Part shown: piece by piece, positions 34,649 through 43,778 of the stretch
Layout of the letters: each line of letters starts with the position of its first letter
Numbering within the stretch: position 1 is the stretch's first letter
Assembly (NCBI RefSeq): GCF_013778455.1
Contig: NZ_JACEHE010000007.1
Coordinates: 248,001-312,000 of the forward strand
Reading direction: 5' to 3'
DNA: 64,000 nt
From: Streptomyces himalayensis subsp. himalayensis
Lineage (GTDB): Bacteria; Actinomycetota; Actinomycetes; Streptomycetales; Streptomycetaceae
Notes under the pieces: generated by a model
The model's input: only the letters and a program-made list of their open reading frames with translations
What the model was told of the DNA's origin: nothing
Database searches by the model: none
Translations under genes and position numbers: made by a program

Positions 34649-35029
34649 TCTCCATCCCCTCTTGACACGGTGGTCCTTTCCCAGTGCCTCAAGGGCCTGG
34701 GAGGCGCCCCAGGCACGGCTGGCCCGCCGCGTTCGTTGCGTGTACGTGAACGTTAAGTCCGTCGCGCGCGACGGGCGACCGAAGAAGTGCGAACGGGTGG
34801 CGGGGTAAATCTTCCTGCGCCATCCGAGTCGCAGTGGGCCGGAAATTTCTGACGGTGCGTGACCTGCGGCAATATCACATTGATCGCAATTCCCCGGCGT
34901 GTCTCCTCACCAGGACGGACGAGTCTCGAAATGCGGCCCTGAGCTGGGCGTCTGAGGGTCGGTCTGGAGGGCGTTCTTGCCGATCTTCCTGGGGAAGGTT
35001 CCCCGGGGCGCCTTCCCCGGAGGACTCAC
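34649..35029. other. Divergent intergenic region sortase/surface protein
   Basis: No gene is visible. It contains a partial copy of the dispersed CAGTGCCTTAAGGGCCTGGG repeat at 34678-34712, an A/T-richer segment near 34860-34890 likely to hold promoters, and the GGAGGA ribosome-binding site of the following gene at 35018-35023. Confidence 0.4.
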
Positions 35030-36064
35030 ATGCGTACTACACGCGCCCTGGCGGTCTCAGCCGCCGCGGTCGTCGCGCTCGGGCTCGCTGCACCGTCGGC
35101 TGTGGCCGGGGACGAACCGAACAACGGCAACGGCTCCCGCAACGGCATCGGTGGCGATGGCCCTGGTGGCAACGGCAACCGTAACGGCGATGGCCCTGGT
35201 GGCAACGGCGACCGCAATGGCGGTGGCCCTGGTGGCAATGGCAACCGCAACGGCGATGGTTTCGGTGGCAATGGCAACAACGGCTTTGATGGCAACGGGT
35301 TCGGCAATAACGGCTTTGGTGGTAACGGAAACGGCTTCGGCCCCAACGGTCCCGGCCTCGGCGGCAACGACAAGGACAACGGCCTCGGCGGATTCCCGGG
35401 GAATGGGTTCCCCGGGCTCGGCGGCAACGGGTTCCCAGGGTTCCCGGGCAACGGGCTGGGCGGCAACGGGTTCCCACGATTCCCGGGCAACGGGCCCGGT
35501 GTCGGCGGTGCCTTCGGCGACGACAACGACTTCGGGGACAACATCTCCGTGTCGCCCAGCGTCGTACGGCCGGGCGACCATGTGACGGTCACCGTCCGGG
35601 GCGTCGCGGGCGTCGTGTGCCAGCTCGCGGGCAGCAAGGTGGAGTCCGGCGCCTTTCAGACCACCTGGCTGCGCCCCAGCGGCGGCAACACCGCGACCGC
35701 CTCCGCCACCATCAGGCGGGATGCCAGGGGCCCGTACGGCGTCAGCGCCAAGTGCGGGGGCCAGACCTTCAGCGACAACGAGAACGAGCTCGTTGTCTTC
35801 CCCACGCGCAACGGATTCGGTGGCAACGGAGCCGGCGGTGACCACGGCAACAACGGGGTCGGTGGCAACGGAGTCGGCGGTGACCGCGACCGGGACCGCG
35901 GCCGCGGCAACAACGGGTTGCCGGGACCGGTGGCCGGCGGCCTCGGCGGCAGCCTCGCCGGTGCGACCGCCACCGACACGGCCATCGGCGGCGGACTGGT
36001 GGCTGCCTCGGCTGCGATCGGTGGTGTGTTCTGGCTGCGTCGACGGGCCGAGAAGAGGGGCTGA
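35030..36064 (+). CDS. Asn/Gly-rich secreted surface protein with C-terminal anchor
   Basis: A 344-residue exported protein. The signal peptide ends SAVAG. Residues about 28-165 are low-complexity Gly/Asn repeats (GGNGNRNGDG, GGNGFPGFPGNGLGGN). A beta-sandwich-like domain (about 172-260) begins ISVSPSVVRPGDHVTVTVRG and has two cysteines (VCQLAG, AKCGG). A second NG/RD repeat follows, then a C-terminal membrane helix AIGGGLVAASAAIGGVFWL and RRRAEKRG. The helix-plus-basic tail is sortase-like, but no LPxTG or LAxTG is seen; NNGLPGPVAGG is the closest. It lies divergent from a sortase gene. Composition suggests a flexible wall-spanning or hyphal-surface protein. Confidence 0.8.
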   Translation: MRTTRALAVSAAAVVALGLAAPSAVAGDEPNNGNGSRNGIGGDGPGGNGNRNGDGPGGNGDRNGGGPGGNGNRNGDGFGGNGNNGFDGNGFGNNGFGGNGNGFGPNGPGLGGNDKDNGLGGFPGNGFPGLGGNGFPGFPGNGLGGNGFPRFPGNGPGVGGAFGDDNDFGDNISVSPSVVRPGDHVTVTVRGVAGVVCQLAGSKVESGAFQTTWLRPSGGNTATASATIRRDARGPYGVSAKCGGQTFSDNENELVVFPTRNGFGGNGAGGDHGNNGVGGNGVGGDRDRDRGRGNNGLPGPVAGGLGGSLAGATATDTAIGGGLVAASAAIGGVFWLRRRAEKRG

Positions 36065-36496
36065 CGACCAGCACAGCCGCATGGAGACAGACCGCACACG
36101 ACAGCCCTTCACCCCGGCCGGTACCCGATGAGGTCCGGATCCGGGGCGAAGGGCTGTTCGGCGAGAGGCCCTCGGGCGCGTCGTCACGCGCGTTGCCGCG
36201 TGGGCGGCGGTGCAGGCGGTGAGCACGGTTATGCCCTGGTGGGCTATGCCGTGCGGGGCGGCCGAAGCCACGCGTATCGCGTGCAAGGTGGTTCCTCCGG
36301 TCCTCGAGGAGCAGCCGCGGACCGTCGTCCGCTCGATGACGCAATGCACCTCGATGCCGGAAACGCTAGGGAGGGCCGGGAGATGACGCGATCGGGATCG
36401 GGCATAAGGGGCAACCTTGTGGGCCGTACGGGGGGTGTGGCGCGTACGGGCGGGGGACACGGGCGGCGTGTCGAGTCTGGGCGCGGGCGTGAACGG
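36065..36496. other. Intergenic region, no clear gene
   Basis: After the terminator at 36101-36157 both strands have long open frames, but their composition (Cys-, Met- and His-rich or Arg-rich) is not that of neighbouring genes, and no family or ribosome-binding site supports one. I see nothing assignable here. Confidence 0.4.
36101..36157 (+). terminator. Imperfect 17-bp hairpin terminator
   Basis: ACAGCCCTTCACCCCGG at 36101-36117 pairs with 36141-36157 with one G-T position and a 23-base loop, 36 bp after the surface-protein stop. Confidence 0.65.
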
Positions 36497-36727
36497 TCAG
36501 GGCGCCGTCGCCTCGTCGGGGCGCCAGACGTGCGGGCGGCCGCCCCGCCACTCGACGAGGTGCGGGTCGTCGAGCGCCATGTCGGCCTCGCTCAGCCCCA
36601 CCCGCCGCAGAAGCCCGACCAGCTCCCGGTCGCTGTGCGCGATGCCCACGGCCTGCCCCCGCACGCTGACCTGGCGCCCGCCCCCGGCGGCGGGCGGGTG
36701 CACGACGATGGGTGCTTTCCAGGCCAT
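36497..36727 (-). CDS. Small hypothetical protein
   Basis: A 76-residue protein, MAWKAPIVVHPPAAGGGRQV at the start and a compact body with GLLRRVGLSEADMALDD and HLVEWRGGRPHVW. Codon bias is typical of real genes here, and the ATG is followed by a well-balanced sequence, so I consider it genuine. I recognise no domain; similar short proteins occur widely in Streptomyces. Confidence 0.65.
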   Translation of the reverse strand: MAWKAPIVVHPPAAGGGRQVSVRGQAVGIAHSDRELVGLLRRVGLSEADMALDDPHLVEWRGGRPHVWRPDEATAP

Positions 36728-36877
36728 ACCACCAGAGTGCGCCGGTGCCCGGCCCGGCGCACAGCCGTGCCCGGCGCACTGCCGTGTCGGCCTCGCTCAG
36801 TTCCCGACGTGGGGGAACAGCGCGTGGAAGGGCTCCGCCGTGGCCGGGATGCCACGGCCGTAGGGGGCGTCGAAGTC

Positions 36878-37561
36878 TCAGATCAGGAAGAGCAGGAAGG
36901 CGATCAGGGCGGAGAAGAGGCCCGCGAGGATCAGTTCGCGCGGTGAGCGGCGGATCTGGAGGGCGAAGACCATGCCGATGGTCACGACTCCGCCGGTGAT
37001 CAGGCCGAACCACACGACGCCGGGCATCGTGGCGCCGGCCGAGTCGGCGCGCGCGCCCCGCGCGTTGTCGGCGGCGGCGACCTGGTCGAGCAGCGGCTGA
37101 TAGGCCTGCGCCTCGAAGTCGTTCGCGGGTTCGTGGTCGGTGACATCGTGGCGGAGGCGGTCGAGGAGTGCGGTCCCCCGGGCGGTGAGCTCTCCGCTGC
37201 CGGCCATCGTGTCCCACTCGGTGGTCACGACATGGCCGACATACGCGTCGACGTCGGCGCGGATCCGGTCGCGGACATCGTCCGGATAGACGCGGACGCG
37301 CTCGGAGATCTCGTGCAGCGCCTGAGCCTCGGCGCGGACATGGTCCTGGGCGGCGCCGCGGGCCTCCCAGACACCGGCGATGGCGAGGCCCAGCACGATG
37401 GCGTAGACGACGCCGATCATCATGGTGATGTACTCGATGACGTCCGGGGTCTCGGACGGATCGTCGTCATCCCCGATCCGGCGGTGCCGGATGACCGTGA
37501 TGATGAGGACGACGGAGCACGCGGCCGCCATCGCGAGGGCGAGAACAAGCCATTCCGGCAT
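36878..37561 (-). CDS. DUF4239 membrane protein
   Basis: A 227-residue protein with an N-terminal membrane helix, a second (VIEYITMMIGVVYAIVLGLA), a soluble helical middle (RVRVYPDDVRDRIRADVDAY) and two C-terminal helices (VVWFGLITGGVVTIGMVFAL, LILAGLFSALIAFLLFLI). This topology and the QALxEISER/YxxxVVxxEW features fit DUF4239. GGAGG just before the ATG at 37561 gives a strong start. It is 18 bp downstream of the proline-rich protein gene and almost certainly co-transcribed with it. Confidence 0.85.
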   Translation of the reverse strand: MPEWLVLALAMAAACSVVLIITVIRHRRIGDDDDPSETPDVIEYITMMIGVVYAIVLGLAIAGVWEARGAAQDHVRAEAQALHEISERVRVYPDDVRDRIRADVDAYVGHVVTTEWDTMAGSGELTARGTALLDRLRHDVTDHEPANDFEAQAYQPLLDQVAAADNARGARADSAGATMPGVVWFGLITGGVVTIGMVFALQIRRSPRELILAGLFSALIAFLLFLI

Positions 37562-37579
37562 AGGAGGACCTCCAGCGGA

Positions 37580-38206
37580 TCAGCGGGGCCGCAGCGCGGC
37601 CACGGCGAGCACCGCGGGCGCGGTGACGAGCAGGGTCAGGGACACCAGCGACGGGCCGCTCCGGGGCTGCTGCTGTTGCACCTGAGGGCGGCGGTACGGC
37701 GGAAAATGCACCTGTGACGGGGTGGGGGACGGTGACGGCTCCGGGCGGACGCCGGGCTCCGGTGCCGTGACCGGAGGGCTGGGAGCCGGAGCCGGCGCCG
37801 GAGGACGTGGTGACGGCGGCGGCGTCGGGGCCGGGGGCTCCGGGCTGGGCGGAGACGGCGGCGCCGGAGTCGGAGTGGGCGTCCGTGTCGGCGTGGGCGG
37901 CTCGGGAGACGGGGAGCAGGTCGGCGGAGGCGGCGGGGTGGGCGGAGGCGGGGGTTCCGGCGGGCTTGGCGTCGGGCTCTCCGGGCAGTCGACGTCGTCC
38001 CCGGCGACCGCCACCACGCCGCCGCCCTGCCCGCCGCCGTCCCCGCCGACGTAGGCGTACGCACAGGCATCGGCCGGCATCGCGGCCACCGCCACGACCG
38101 TCGAGGAGCGCAACAACAGGGCGAGCGTGCCCAGAGTGCACAGCGCCAGCCCGCTTACGAGACGGGCGGACCGCGCCCAGAGTGATCCGTACACGGCGGA
38201 GAGCAT
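37580..38206 (-). CDS. Proline-rich membrane/secreted protein
   Basis: A 208-residue protein. A hydrophobic segment (LVSGLALCTLGTLALLLR and SSTVVAVAAMPADA) is followed by a small motif ACAYAYVGGDGGG with VDCPESP, then about 100 residues of Pro/Thr/Ser repeats, and a C-terminal hydrophobic helix (LVSLTLLVTAPAVLAVAALR). It probably spans or fills the wall between two membrane contacts. No domain is recognised. ATG at 38206 is the best available start but lacks a strong ribosome-binding site. Confidence 0.6.
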   Translation of the reverse strand: MLSAVYGSLWARSARLVSGLALCTLGTLALLLRSSTVVAVAAMPADACAYAYVGGDGGGQGGGVVAVAGDDVDCPESPTPSPPEPPPPPTPPPPPTCSPSPEPPTPTRTPTPTPAPPSPPSPEPPAPTPPPSPRPPAPAPAPSPPVTAPEPGVRPEPSPSPTPSQVHFPPYRRPQVQQQQPRSGPSLVSLTLLVTAPAVLAVAALRPR

Positions 38207-38457
38207 GATCGGCCGTCGGGCCAGGTACGCCGATGAGGGCGCCGATTGGCGCGAACGTGGGGAATGGGGGAATGGGTGCCCCAAGGTTTGCCGCGCCGGC
38301 CGTTGACCGAACTCGCCTGCTGCGACCGGCGGGGGCGGGCCGCTGTCGGCAGATTTTTCGGAGCCGGTTGAACACATCCGCCACCCCCGCCCGTACCTAG
38401 GGCCAAGCGCGGCGCATCCCGGCGTCGCAACACGCAAGCAGACAACGGGAGTTGGCA

Positions 38458-39420
38458 ATGAATACCTGGCGGAGCGCCTCGCTCGTAGCGACAGCTGCGG
38501 CCGTGCTGGCGCTGACGACGGCGTGCGGTCAGGAGAAGGGCGATCAGGCACCCGCCGGGGCCGTGGGCGCCGCGGCCCCGGCGGCCGAGGGCGGATACGG
38601 CTCGAGTGACGGCTACGGGTCCGGCGCGGGCGCCAAGGACGAGCAGGCGTCGCAGAGCAAGGCGCAGGAAGCCGGCCAACTTGCCGTCTGGGACAGCAAG
38701 AAGCTCGGCGAGGTCGTCACCGACAGCGCGGGATTCACTCTCTACCGGTTCGACCAGGACACCGCCGAGCCGCCCAAGTCGGCCTGTGACGGCGACTGTG
38801 CGACCGCGTGGCCCCCCGTGCCGGGCTCGGGGGCATCGGCCCCGCCCGGTGTCGACGAGTCACTTCTGGGCGAGGTGACCCGCAGCGACGGCACCAAGCA
38901 GCTGACGATCGACGGCTGGCCGATGTACCGGTACGCCAAGGACACCAAGCCCGGTGAGGCCAAGGGCCAGGGGGTGGGCGGCACATGGTTCGCCTCGGCG
39001 CCCGACGGCAAGAAGGCGTCCGCGGAGGGCAGCGGAGCCGGGGCCGGCGCCGCCGGTCTGCCTGGCATGTCCACCCGTGAGGACCCGGAGCTCGGCGAGA
39101 TCGTGGTCGACAAGAACGGCATGACGGTCTACCGGTTCATGAAGGACTCGGCCTGGCCGATGAAGACCGCCTGCACCGGCGCGTGCCTCGAGAAGTGGCC
39201 CGTCGTCGAGCCGGTCGCCAAGGACGACACCAAGGGGATTCTGAAGAAGGGCTTCGTCACCTTCAACCGGCCCGACGGTCTCCAGCAGCAGACCATCGAC
39301 TGCTGGCCGCTGTACACCTTCTCCGGCGACAAGCAGCCGGGAGACACCAACGGTCAGGGCGTGGGCGGCACGTGGTACGCCGTGTCGCCCGAGGGAAAGC
39401 CGGTCGGCGTGTCCAAGTAG
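38458..39420 (+). CDS. COG4315 secreted-repeat lipoprotein (SCO0930-like)
   Basis: A 320-residue lipoprotein with lipobox TTAC after a hydrophobic signal. It carries four PF03640 (Lipoprotein_15) repeats in two pairs: GFTLYRFDQDT with CDGDCATAWPPV, LTIDGWPMYRYAKDTKPGEA with GQGVGGTWF, then MTVYRFMKDS with CTGACLEKWPV, and IDCWPLYTFSGDKQPGD with GQGVGGTWY. Each pair has two cysteines. The fold may bind haem or metal, but the function is unproven. The upstream linker is Gly/Ser/Ala-rich. ATG at 38458 follows GGGAG by seven bases. As I recall, S. coelicolor has the same lipoprotein gene close to rmdA, as here. Confidence 0.85.
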   Translation: MNTWRSASLVATAAAVLALTTACGQEKGDQAPAGAVGAAAPAAEGGYGSSDGYGSGAGAKDEQASQSKAQEAGQLAVWDSKKLGEVVTDSAGFTLYRFDQDTAEPPKSACDGDCATAWPPVPGSGASAPPGVDESLLGEVTRSDGTKQLTIDGWPMYRYAKDTKPGEAKGQGVGGTWFASAPDGKKASAEGSGAGAGAAGLPGMSTREDPELGEIVVDKNGMTVYRFMKDSAWPMKTACTGACLEKWPVVEPVAKDDTKGILKKGFVTFNRPDGLQQQTIDCWPLYTFSGDKQPGDTNGQGVGGTWYAVSPEGKPVGVSK

Positions 39421-39774
39421 GTCACCGAGAAACAAGGGAGTTGGACGCCACAAGGAGATCAGCGCGGCACGCCCGGCCTGCCGGTCCGTTCCTTCCGCAC
39501 CGCACGGAGGGAACGGGCCGGCTCTTTTCCCGTTCTCCGGAGGGCTCTCCGGCGTACCCTCGCTCTCGGAGTCTCCGGAGCCCTCCGTATCTGCACCGGA
39601 TCGCTTGAGATCCGTTCGGAATGCTTCGGGATGTTTTCGGGTGACATTCCGTCGGCACTTGCCCGAGTCAGTGTCCGAGAACGGACCGCCAATTTCCGTT
39701 TTGACTCGCCCAGTTGGCGCGCGATCAGTAGCCTCAGCTCGAACACCGAATCGGCAAGCGCCTTGGAGACTTGG
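39421..39774. other. Intergenic region with terminator and promoter
   Basis: No gene is visible. A terminator hairpin lies at 39480-39522. The part after 39600 is relatively A/T-rich (TTCGGAATGCTTCGGGATG) and should hold the promoter of the methyltransferase-rmdA pair. The open frame running into it from 39631 has no supporting start. Confidence 0.45.
39480..39522 (+). terminator. 13-bp hairpin followed by T-rich tract
   Basis: GCCGGTCCGTTCC at 39480-39492 pairs with GGAACGGGCCGGC at 39510-39522 (one G-T pair), followed by TCTTTTCC. It lies about 60 bp after the lipoprotein stop. Confidence 0.75.
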
Positions 39775-40587
39775 ATGGAGCGTCCCGCCTGGGCCCCTCA
39801 GGGCATCGACATCACGGTGCCGAGTGTGTCCCGCATCTACGACTACTACCTGGGCGGTTCGCACAACTTCGAGGTCGACCGGGAAGCGGCACGCAAAGCG
39901 ATGGAGTTCATGCCGGGACTCCCCAAGATCATGCAGGCGAATCGTGCCTTCATGCGCCGGGCCGTGCGGTACGCCGTCGAGCAGGGCATCACTCAGTTCC
40001 TTGACATAGGCTCCGGCATACCCACCTTCGGCAATGTGCACGAGGTCGCCCAGAACGCCTGCCCGGGCGCACGCGTCGTGTACGTCGACCACGACCCCGT
40101 CGCCGTCGCGCACAGCCGGGCCGTCCTCGAGGGCAACGAGAACGCGGGCATCGTCGCCGCCGATCTGCGCAAGCCCCGGGACATCCTGGGCAGTTCCGAG
40201 GTGGAGCGGCTCCTCGACCTGGAACGCCCGGTGGCGCTGCTGCTCGTGGCGGTGCTGCATTTCCTGGAGGACGCCGACGAGCCGTACCGTGCGGTCGCCG
40301 AACTGCGGGACGCCCTCGCACCCGGCAGCCTCCTCGTCGCCACGCACGCCTCGTACGAAGGCATTCCGCTCCGGCCCGAGCAGGCGGGCGGTGCCGTCGG
40401 CGTCTACAAGGACATCCGCAATCCGCTGATCATGCGCTCGCGTGACGAGATTGCGCGGTTCTTCGAGGGATTCGACATGGTGAAACCGGGGCTCGTGGAC
40501 ATGCCTCTCTGGCGGCCCGACACCTCGCCCGAGGACGAGGATCCTTACGCCTTCTCAGGGTTCGCCGGCGTGGGGCGTATCGCGTGA
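39775..40587 (+). CDS. PF04672 (DUF574) SAM-dependent methyltransferase
   Basis: A 270-residue protein of the large actinobacterial family PF04672. Characteristic blocks are SVSRIYDYYLGGSHNFEVDR at the N-terminus, the SAM-binding ITQFLDIGSGIPTFGNVHEV, VVYVDHDPVAVAHS and LRDALAPGSLLVATHAS. ATG at 39775 is chosen because GGAG lies six bases upstream and family members begin a few residues before IDxxVPSxARxYDY. The stop overlaps the GTG of the c-di-GMP gene (GTGA), so production of the two is coupled. The methyl acceptor is unknown for the whole family. Confidence 0.88.
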   Translation: MERPAWAPQGIDITVPSVSRIYDYYLGGSHNFEVDREAARKAMEFMPGLPKIMQANRAFMRRAVRYAVEQGITQFLDIGSGIPTFGNVHEVAQNACPGARVVYVDHDPVAVAHSRAVLEGNENAGIVAADLRKPRDILGSSEVERLLDLERPVALLLVAVLHFLEDADEPYRAVAELRDALAPGSLLVATHASYEGIPLRPEQAGGAVGVYKDIRNPLIMRSRDEIARFFEGFDMVKPGLVDMPLWRPDTSPEDEDPYAFSGFAGVGRIA

Positions 40588-42719
40588 CCGGGACGCCCGA
40601 CGGACCGGAGGACAGACTGCGCCGGTTCGCGACGATCTGGAGCCGGGCGATCTTCCCGGTGACGGCGACGTCGCTGACCCGGCCGGAGTTCGAGCAGCAG
40701 CTGCTGCCGCTCGCCCGCCGGCTGCGCGACGCACTGCGGGCGCGCACCTTCGACGCGGCGGCCGGAAAGGCCGTGGGCGCGGGACTCGTCGACACGCACT
40801 GCACGGAACCCGAGGCGCTGAGCCGCACGCTCGACGTCGTGGACGCCTATCTCGTGCTGTACTGCGGCACGGAAGGCGCCCAGGAGGAGCAGCGGGTGCG
40901 CTCGGCACGGCTGCAGCATGCCGCCGCAGCCGGCTTCGCCCAGGCGCTGCGCGAGCGCACCCTCACCGAGCAGGAGGCCATCTACCGGGCCGCCCTCGAT
41001 GCCCGCGCCGCCGTCGCGGCGGCGCTGCACAACAGCGAGGCACGCTTCCGCGCGGTGTTCCAGGAAGCCGCCATAGGAGTCGGGATCGCCGACCTCGACG
41101 GCTCGATCCTGGAGGTCAACGATGCGCTGATCCGCATGTTCGGCATCTCCGGGCAGACGATGCGCGGCTACAACGTCATGGACTGGCACCATCCCGAAGA
41201 CGCCCCGCAGGTATGGCGCCTCTACGACGAACTGGTGCGCGGCGAGCGTGACCACTACCGCGTGGAAAAGCCCTTCAGCCGTCCCGACGGCACCGTCCTG
41301 TGGACCAACCTGACGGTCTCGCTGCTGCGCGACGCCGAGGGCAGGCCCGAGTACCAGCTCGCGCTCATGGAGGACACCACCGAGCGCCGGCTGCTCAATC
41401 TGAGGCTGCGCTACGAGGCCACGCACGACGCGCTGACCGGCCTGCCCAACCGCACCCTGTTCTTCGAACGCCTGGAGAAGGCGCTGTCCGCGGGCGAAGG
41501 GCAGCGCTTCGGGCTCTGCTACCTCGACCTGGACGGCTTCAAGACCATCAACGACAGCCTCGGACACGCGGCCGGCGACCGGCTTCTCGTCGAGGTCGCC
41601 GACCGGCTGGGGTCCTGCGCCACCGCGCCGGGCGAGATGGTCGCACGGCTCGGCGGCGACGAGTTCGTGGCGCTCACCACGGGACCGGACACCCAGGCCG
41701 AGGTGGAGGAGCTCGCCGCACGCATCATGAACGCCCTGGCCGCCCCGATCCGCGTCGACGGCCGTGAGCTCACGGTGCGCGGCAGCATGGGCGTCGTCGA
41801 GGGGCCCGCGGGCGAGCGCGGCTCCGCGGAGGTGCTGCGCAGCGCCGACATCACGATGTACCGGGCCAAGGCCGCGGGCGGCAACCGCTACGAGACGGCC
41901 GACGCGGAGGCCGAGGCGCTGGCCATCACCCGGCACGGGCTCACGACCGCGCTGCCCTCGGCCCTGGACCGGGGCGAGTTCTTCATCGAGTACCAGCCGC
42001 TCGTGCACCTCGGCGACGGCAGTGTGCGCGGCGCGGAGGCGCTGGTGCGCTGGCTGCATCCGCAGCACGGTGTGCTCGGCCCGGACCGGTTCATCCCGCT
42101 CGCCGAGCACACGGGCCTCATCGTGCCCCTGGGCCGCTGGGTGCTGGAGCAGTCCGTGAAGCAGGCCCGCCGCTGGCAGGAGCGGCACGACGACGCGGGA
42201 CCGCTGCGGATCAACGTGAACCTCTCGCCGTGCCAGCTCACCCACCCGGGACTGGTGTCCGACACCGTCGCCATACTGCAGGCCGCCGGACTCGCAGCGA
42301 ACGCCCTCTGCCTGGAGGTGACCGAGTCCGCGCTGATCGGCGCCGACGACGATCTGCTCAAGCCGCTGCGGCGGCTCGCCGAGATGGGCGTCGACATCGC
42401 GCTCGACGACTTCGGCACGGGCTACTCGAACCTGGCCAATCTGCGCCGCCTGCCCGTGAGCGTTCTGAAACTCGACCGGTCCTTCACCCAGAGCATGCAG
42501 CGGTTCCCTGCAGACCCTGTCGACCTGAAGATCGTCGAAGGCATCGTCGCACTCGCCCACAGCCTGAACCTCACCGTCACTGTCGAGGGCGTCGAGACGG
42601 GCGCCCAGGCGGAACAGCTGCGGATACTGGGCTGCGACACGGCGCAGGGCTGGTACTACGCCCGGCCGGGTCCGCCGGACCGCCTGCATGAGCTGGCACT
42701 GGTGGACGCGGCGAGCTGA
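40584..42719 (+). CDS. rmdA: PAS-GGDEF-EAL c-di-GMP enzyme, RmdA-like
   Basis: A 711-residue cytosolic c-di-GMP enzyme. An N-terminal helical region (1-145) is followed by PAS at about 148-265 (FRAVFQEAAIGVGIADLDGS), GGDEF at about 285-440 with intact LGGDEFVAL, and EAL at about 460-705 with GAEALVRWLHP, DDFGTGYSNLANLR and VEGVET. Both catalytic signatures look intact, so cyclase and phosphodiesterase activity are both possible. In S. coelicolor RmdA (SCO0928 as I recall) has this architecture, acts in development, and lies beside the COG4315 lipoprotein gene. The gene name rests on that architecture and synteny. Confidence 0.8.
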   Translation: MTGTPDGPEDRLRRFATIWSRAIFPVTATSLTRPEFEQQLLPLARRLRDALRARTFDAAAGKAVGAGLVDTHCTEPEALSRTLDVVDAYLVLYCGTEGAQEEQRVRSARLQHAAAAGFAQALRERTLTEQEAIYRAALDARAAVAAALHNSEARFRAVFQEAAIGVGIADLDGSILEVNDALIRMFGISGQTMRGYNVMDWHHPEDAPQVWRLYDELVRGERDHYRVEKPFSRPDGTVLWTNLTVSLLRDAEGRPEYQLALMEDTTERRLLNLRLRYEATHDALTGLPNRTLFFERLEKALSAGEGQRFGLCYLDLDGFKTINDSLGHAAGDRLLVEVADRLGSCATAPGEMVARLGGDEFVALTTGPDTQAEVEELAARIMNALAAPIRVDGRELTVRGSMGVVEGPAGERGSAEVLRSADITMYRAKAAGGNRYETADAEAEALAITRHGLTTALPSALDRGEFFIEYQPLVHLGDGSVRGAEALVRWLHPQHGVLGPDRFIPLAEHTGLIVPLGRWVLEQSVKQARRWQERHDDAGPLRINVNLSPCQLTHPGLVSDTVAILQAAGLAANALCLEVTESALIGADDDLLKPLRRLAEMGVDIALDDFGTGYSNLANLRRLPVSVLKLDRSFTQSMQRFPADPVDLKIVEGIVALAHSLNLTVTVEGVETGAQAEQLRILGCDTAQGWYYARPGPPDRLHELALVDAAS

Positions 42720-42761
42720 GCCTCGTACGCCGGGGCACCGTAATGGGTGGGCTGTGCCCAC

Positions 42762-42837
42762 CCTCCCCCAAGCTCTCGGCTTCTCCCCAGTGCCTTAAGG
42801 GCCTGGGAGGTACCCCAGAGCAGGGGAACCCCCATCG
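42762..42837. repeat. Dispersed intergenic repeat, copy A
   Basis: About 76 bp beginning CTCCCCCAAGCTCTCGGCTT, with central CAGTGCCTTAAGGGCCTGGG and ending GGGAACCCCCATCG. It is nearly identical to copy B at 47311-47388 and can form hairpins (CCCAG/CTGGG around CCTTAAGG). It lies between the convergent rmdA and LysR genes and may work as a terminator. Confidence 0.8.
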
Positions 42838-42880
42838 CCCTGCGGAACGCCTGCCCACAGCTGGGTGGCGGGCCATGCGG

Positions 42881-43759
42881 TCACAGCAAAAGCATCCGCT
42901 GCAGCTCCCGAGCAGCCCGAGGCGGAGCCACATCGCTGCGATGCGCCAGCGCGATCGTCCGATGCAGCCCCGGCCGGGCCAGCGGTGTCACCCGAAGCCC
43001 CCGCCCGGACCGCTCGGCGACCATGTGCGGCACGACCGCGACCCCCAGCCCCGCCCGAACGAACCCGAGCACCGCGTCCATCTCGCCGCCCTCCACGGCG
43101 AAGTCCGGCTCGAACCCCTCGGCCCGGCAGGCAGCGACCGTCAGCTCCCGCAGGTCGTAGCCGTGCCGGAACATGACGAGCCGCTCACCCTCGAGATCGG
43201 CGATCCGGACCCGCCCTCCCCGCCCGGGCGCGGCCGCGTCCGGTGACGACACCACGACGAGATCCTCGCGCAGCACCTCAACCGTCGTCAGCGCCGGCGA
43301 CGGCGTGGGCAGCGGCAGCACGATCAGGGCCAGGTCGAGCGCGCCGCGCGCGAGCTCCCGTACGAGGTCGTGGGAACCGCTCTCCTCGATCATCAGCCGG
43401 ATCCCGGGATACCGGTCGTGGAACTCGCGCAGCACGTCCGGCAGCATGCCCGTGCACAGGCTGGGCGTCGCTCCCAGCCGCAGTCGGCCGCGCCGCAGCT
43501 GGGCCAGCTCCTGGACCTCCTGCCGTGCGGTGTCCGCGTCCGCGAGGATCCGGCGCGCGAGCGGCAGCAGCGCCTCGCCGGCGTCGGTGAGCGAGATGTT
43601 GCCCCGCGCCCGCAGGAACAGATCCGCCCCCAACTCCCGCTCCAGCGCCCTGATCTGCTGGGACAGCGACGGCTGTGCGACATGCACGAGCTCGGCGGCC
43701 CGGGTGAAGTGCCGGGTCTCCGCCACCGCGACGAAGTACTGGAGCTGCTGGAACTGCAT
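42881..43759 (-). CDS. LysR-family regulator divergent from sdhCAB
   Basis: A 292-residue LysR regulator. The winged helix (1-60) reads MQFQQLQYFVAVAETRHFTR then AQPSLSQQIRALERELGADL. The ligand-binding part has RGRLRLGATPSLCTGMLPDV and an end with GLGVAVVPHMVAE. ATG at 43759 gives the standard family start; a GTG nine bases upstream is in frame. It is divergent from the succinate dehydrogenase operon, with a T-N11-A dyad in between, so it probably controls that operon and itself. Confidence 0.9.
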   Translation of the reverse strand: MQFQQLQYFVAVAETRHFTRAAELVHVAQPSLSQQIRALERELGADLFLRARGNISLTDAGEALLPLARRILADADTARQEVQELAQLRRGRLRLGATPSLCTGMLPDVLREFHDRYPGIRLMIEESGSHDLVRELARGALDLALIVLPLPTPSPALTTVEVLREDLVVVSSPDAAAPGRGGRVRIADLEGERLVMFRHGYDLRELTVAACRAEGFEPDFAVEGGEMDAVLGFVRAGLGVAVVPHMVAERSGRGLRVTPLARPGLHRTIALAHRSDVAPPRAARELQRMLLL

Positions 43760-43778
43760 ACCGTCCACGATACGCCTG

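Noticed and set aside
36128..36946. Plus-strand 272-codon frame
   Set aside because: It runs antisense through the small 76-residue gene and the end of the DUF4239 gene and matches no family.
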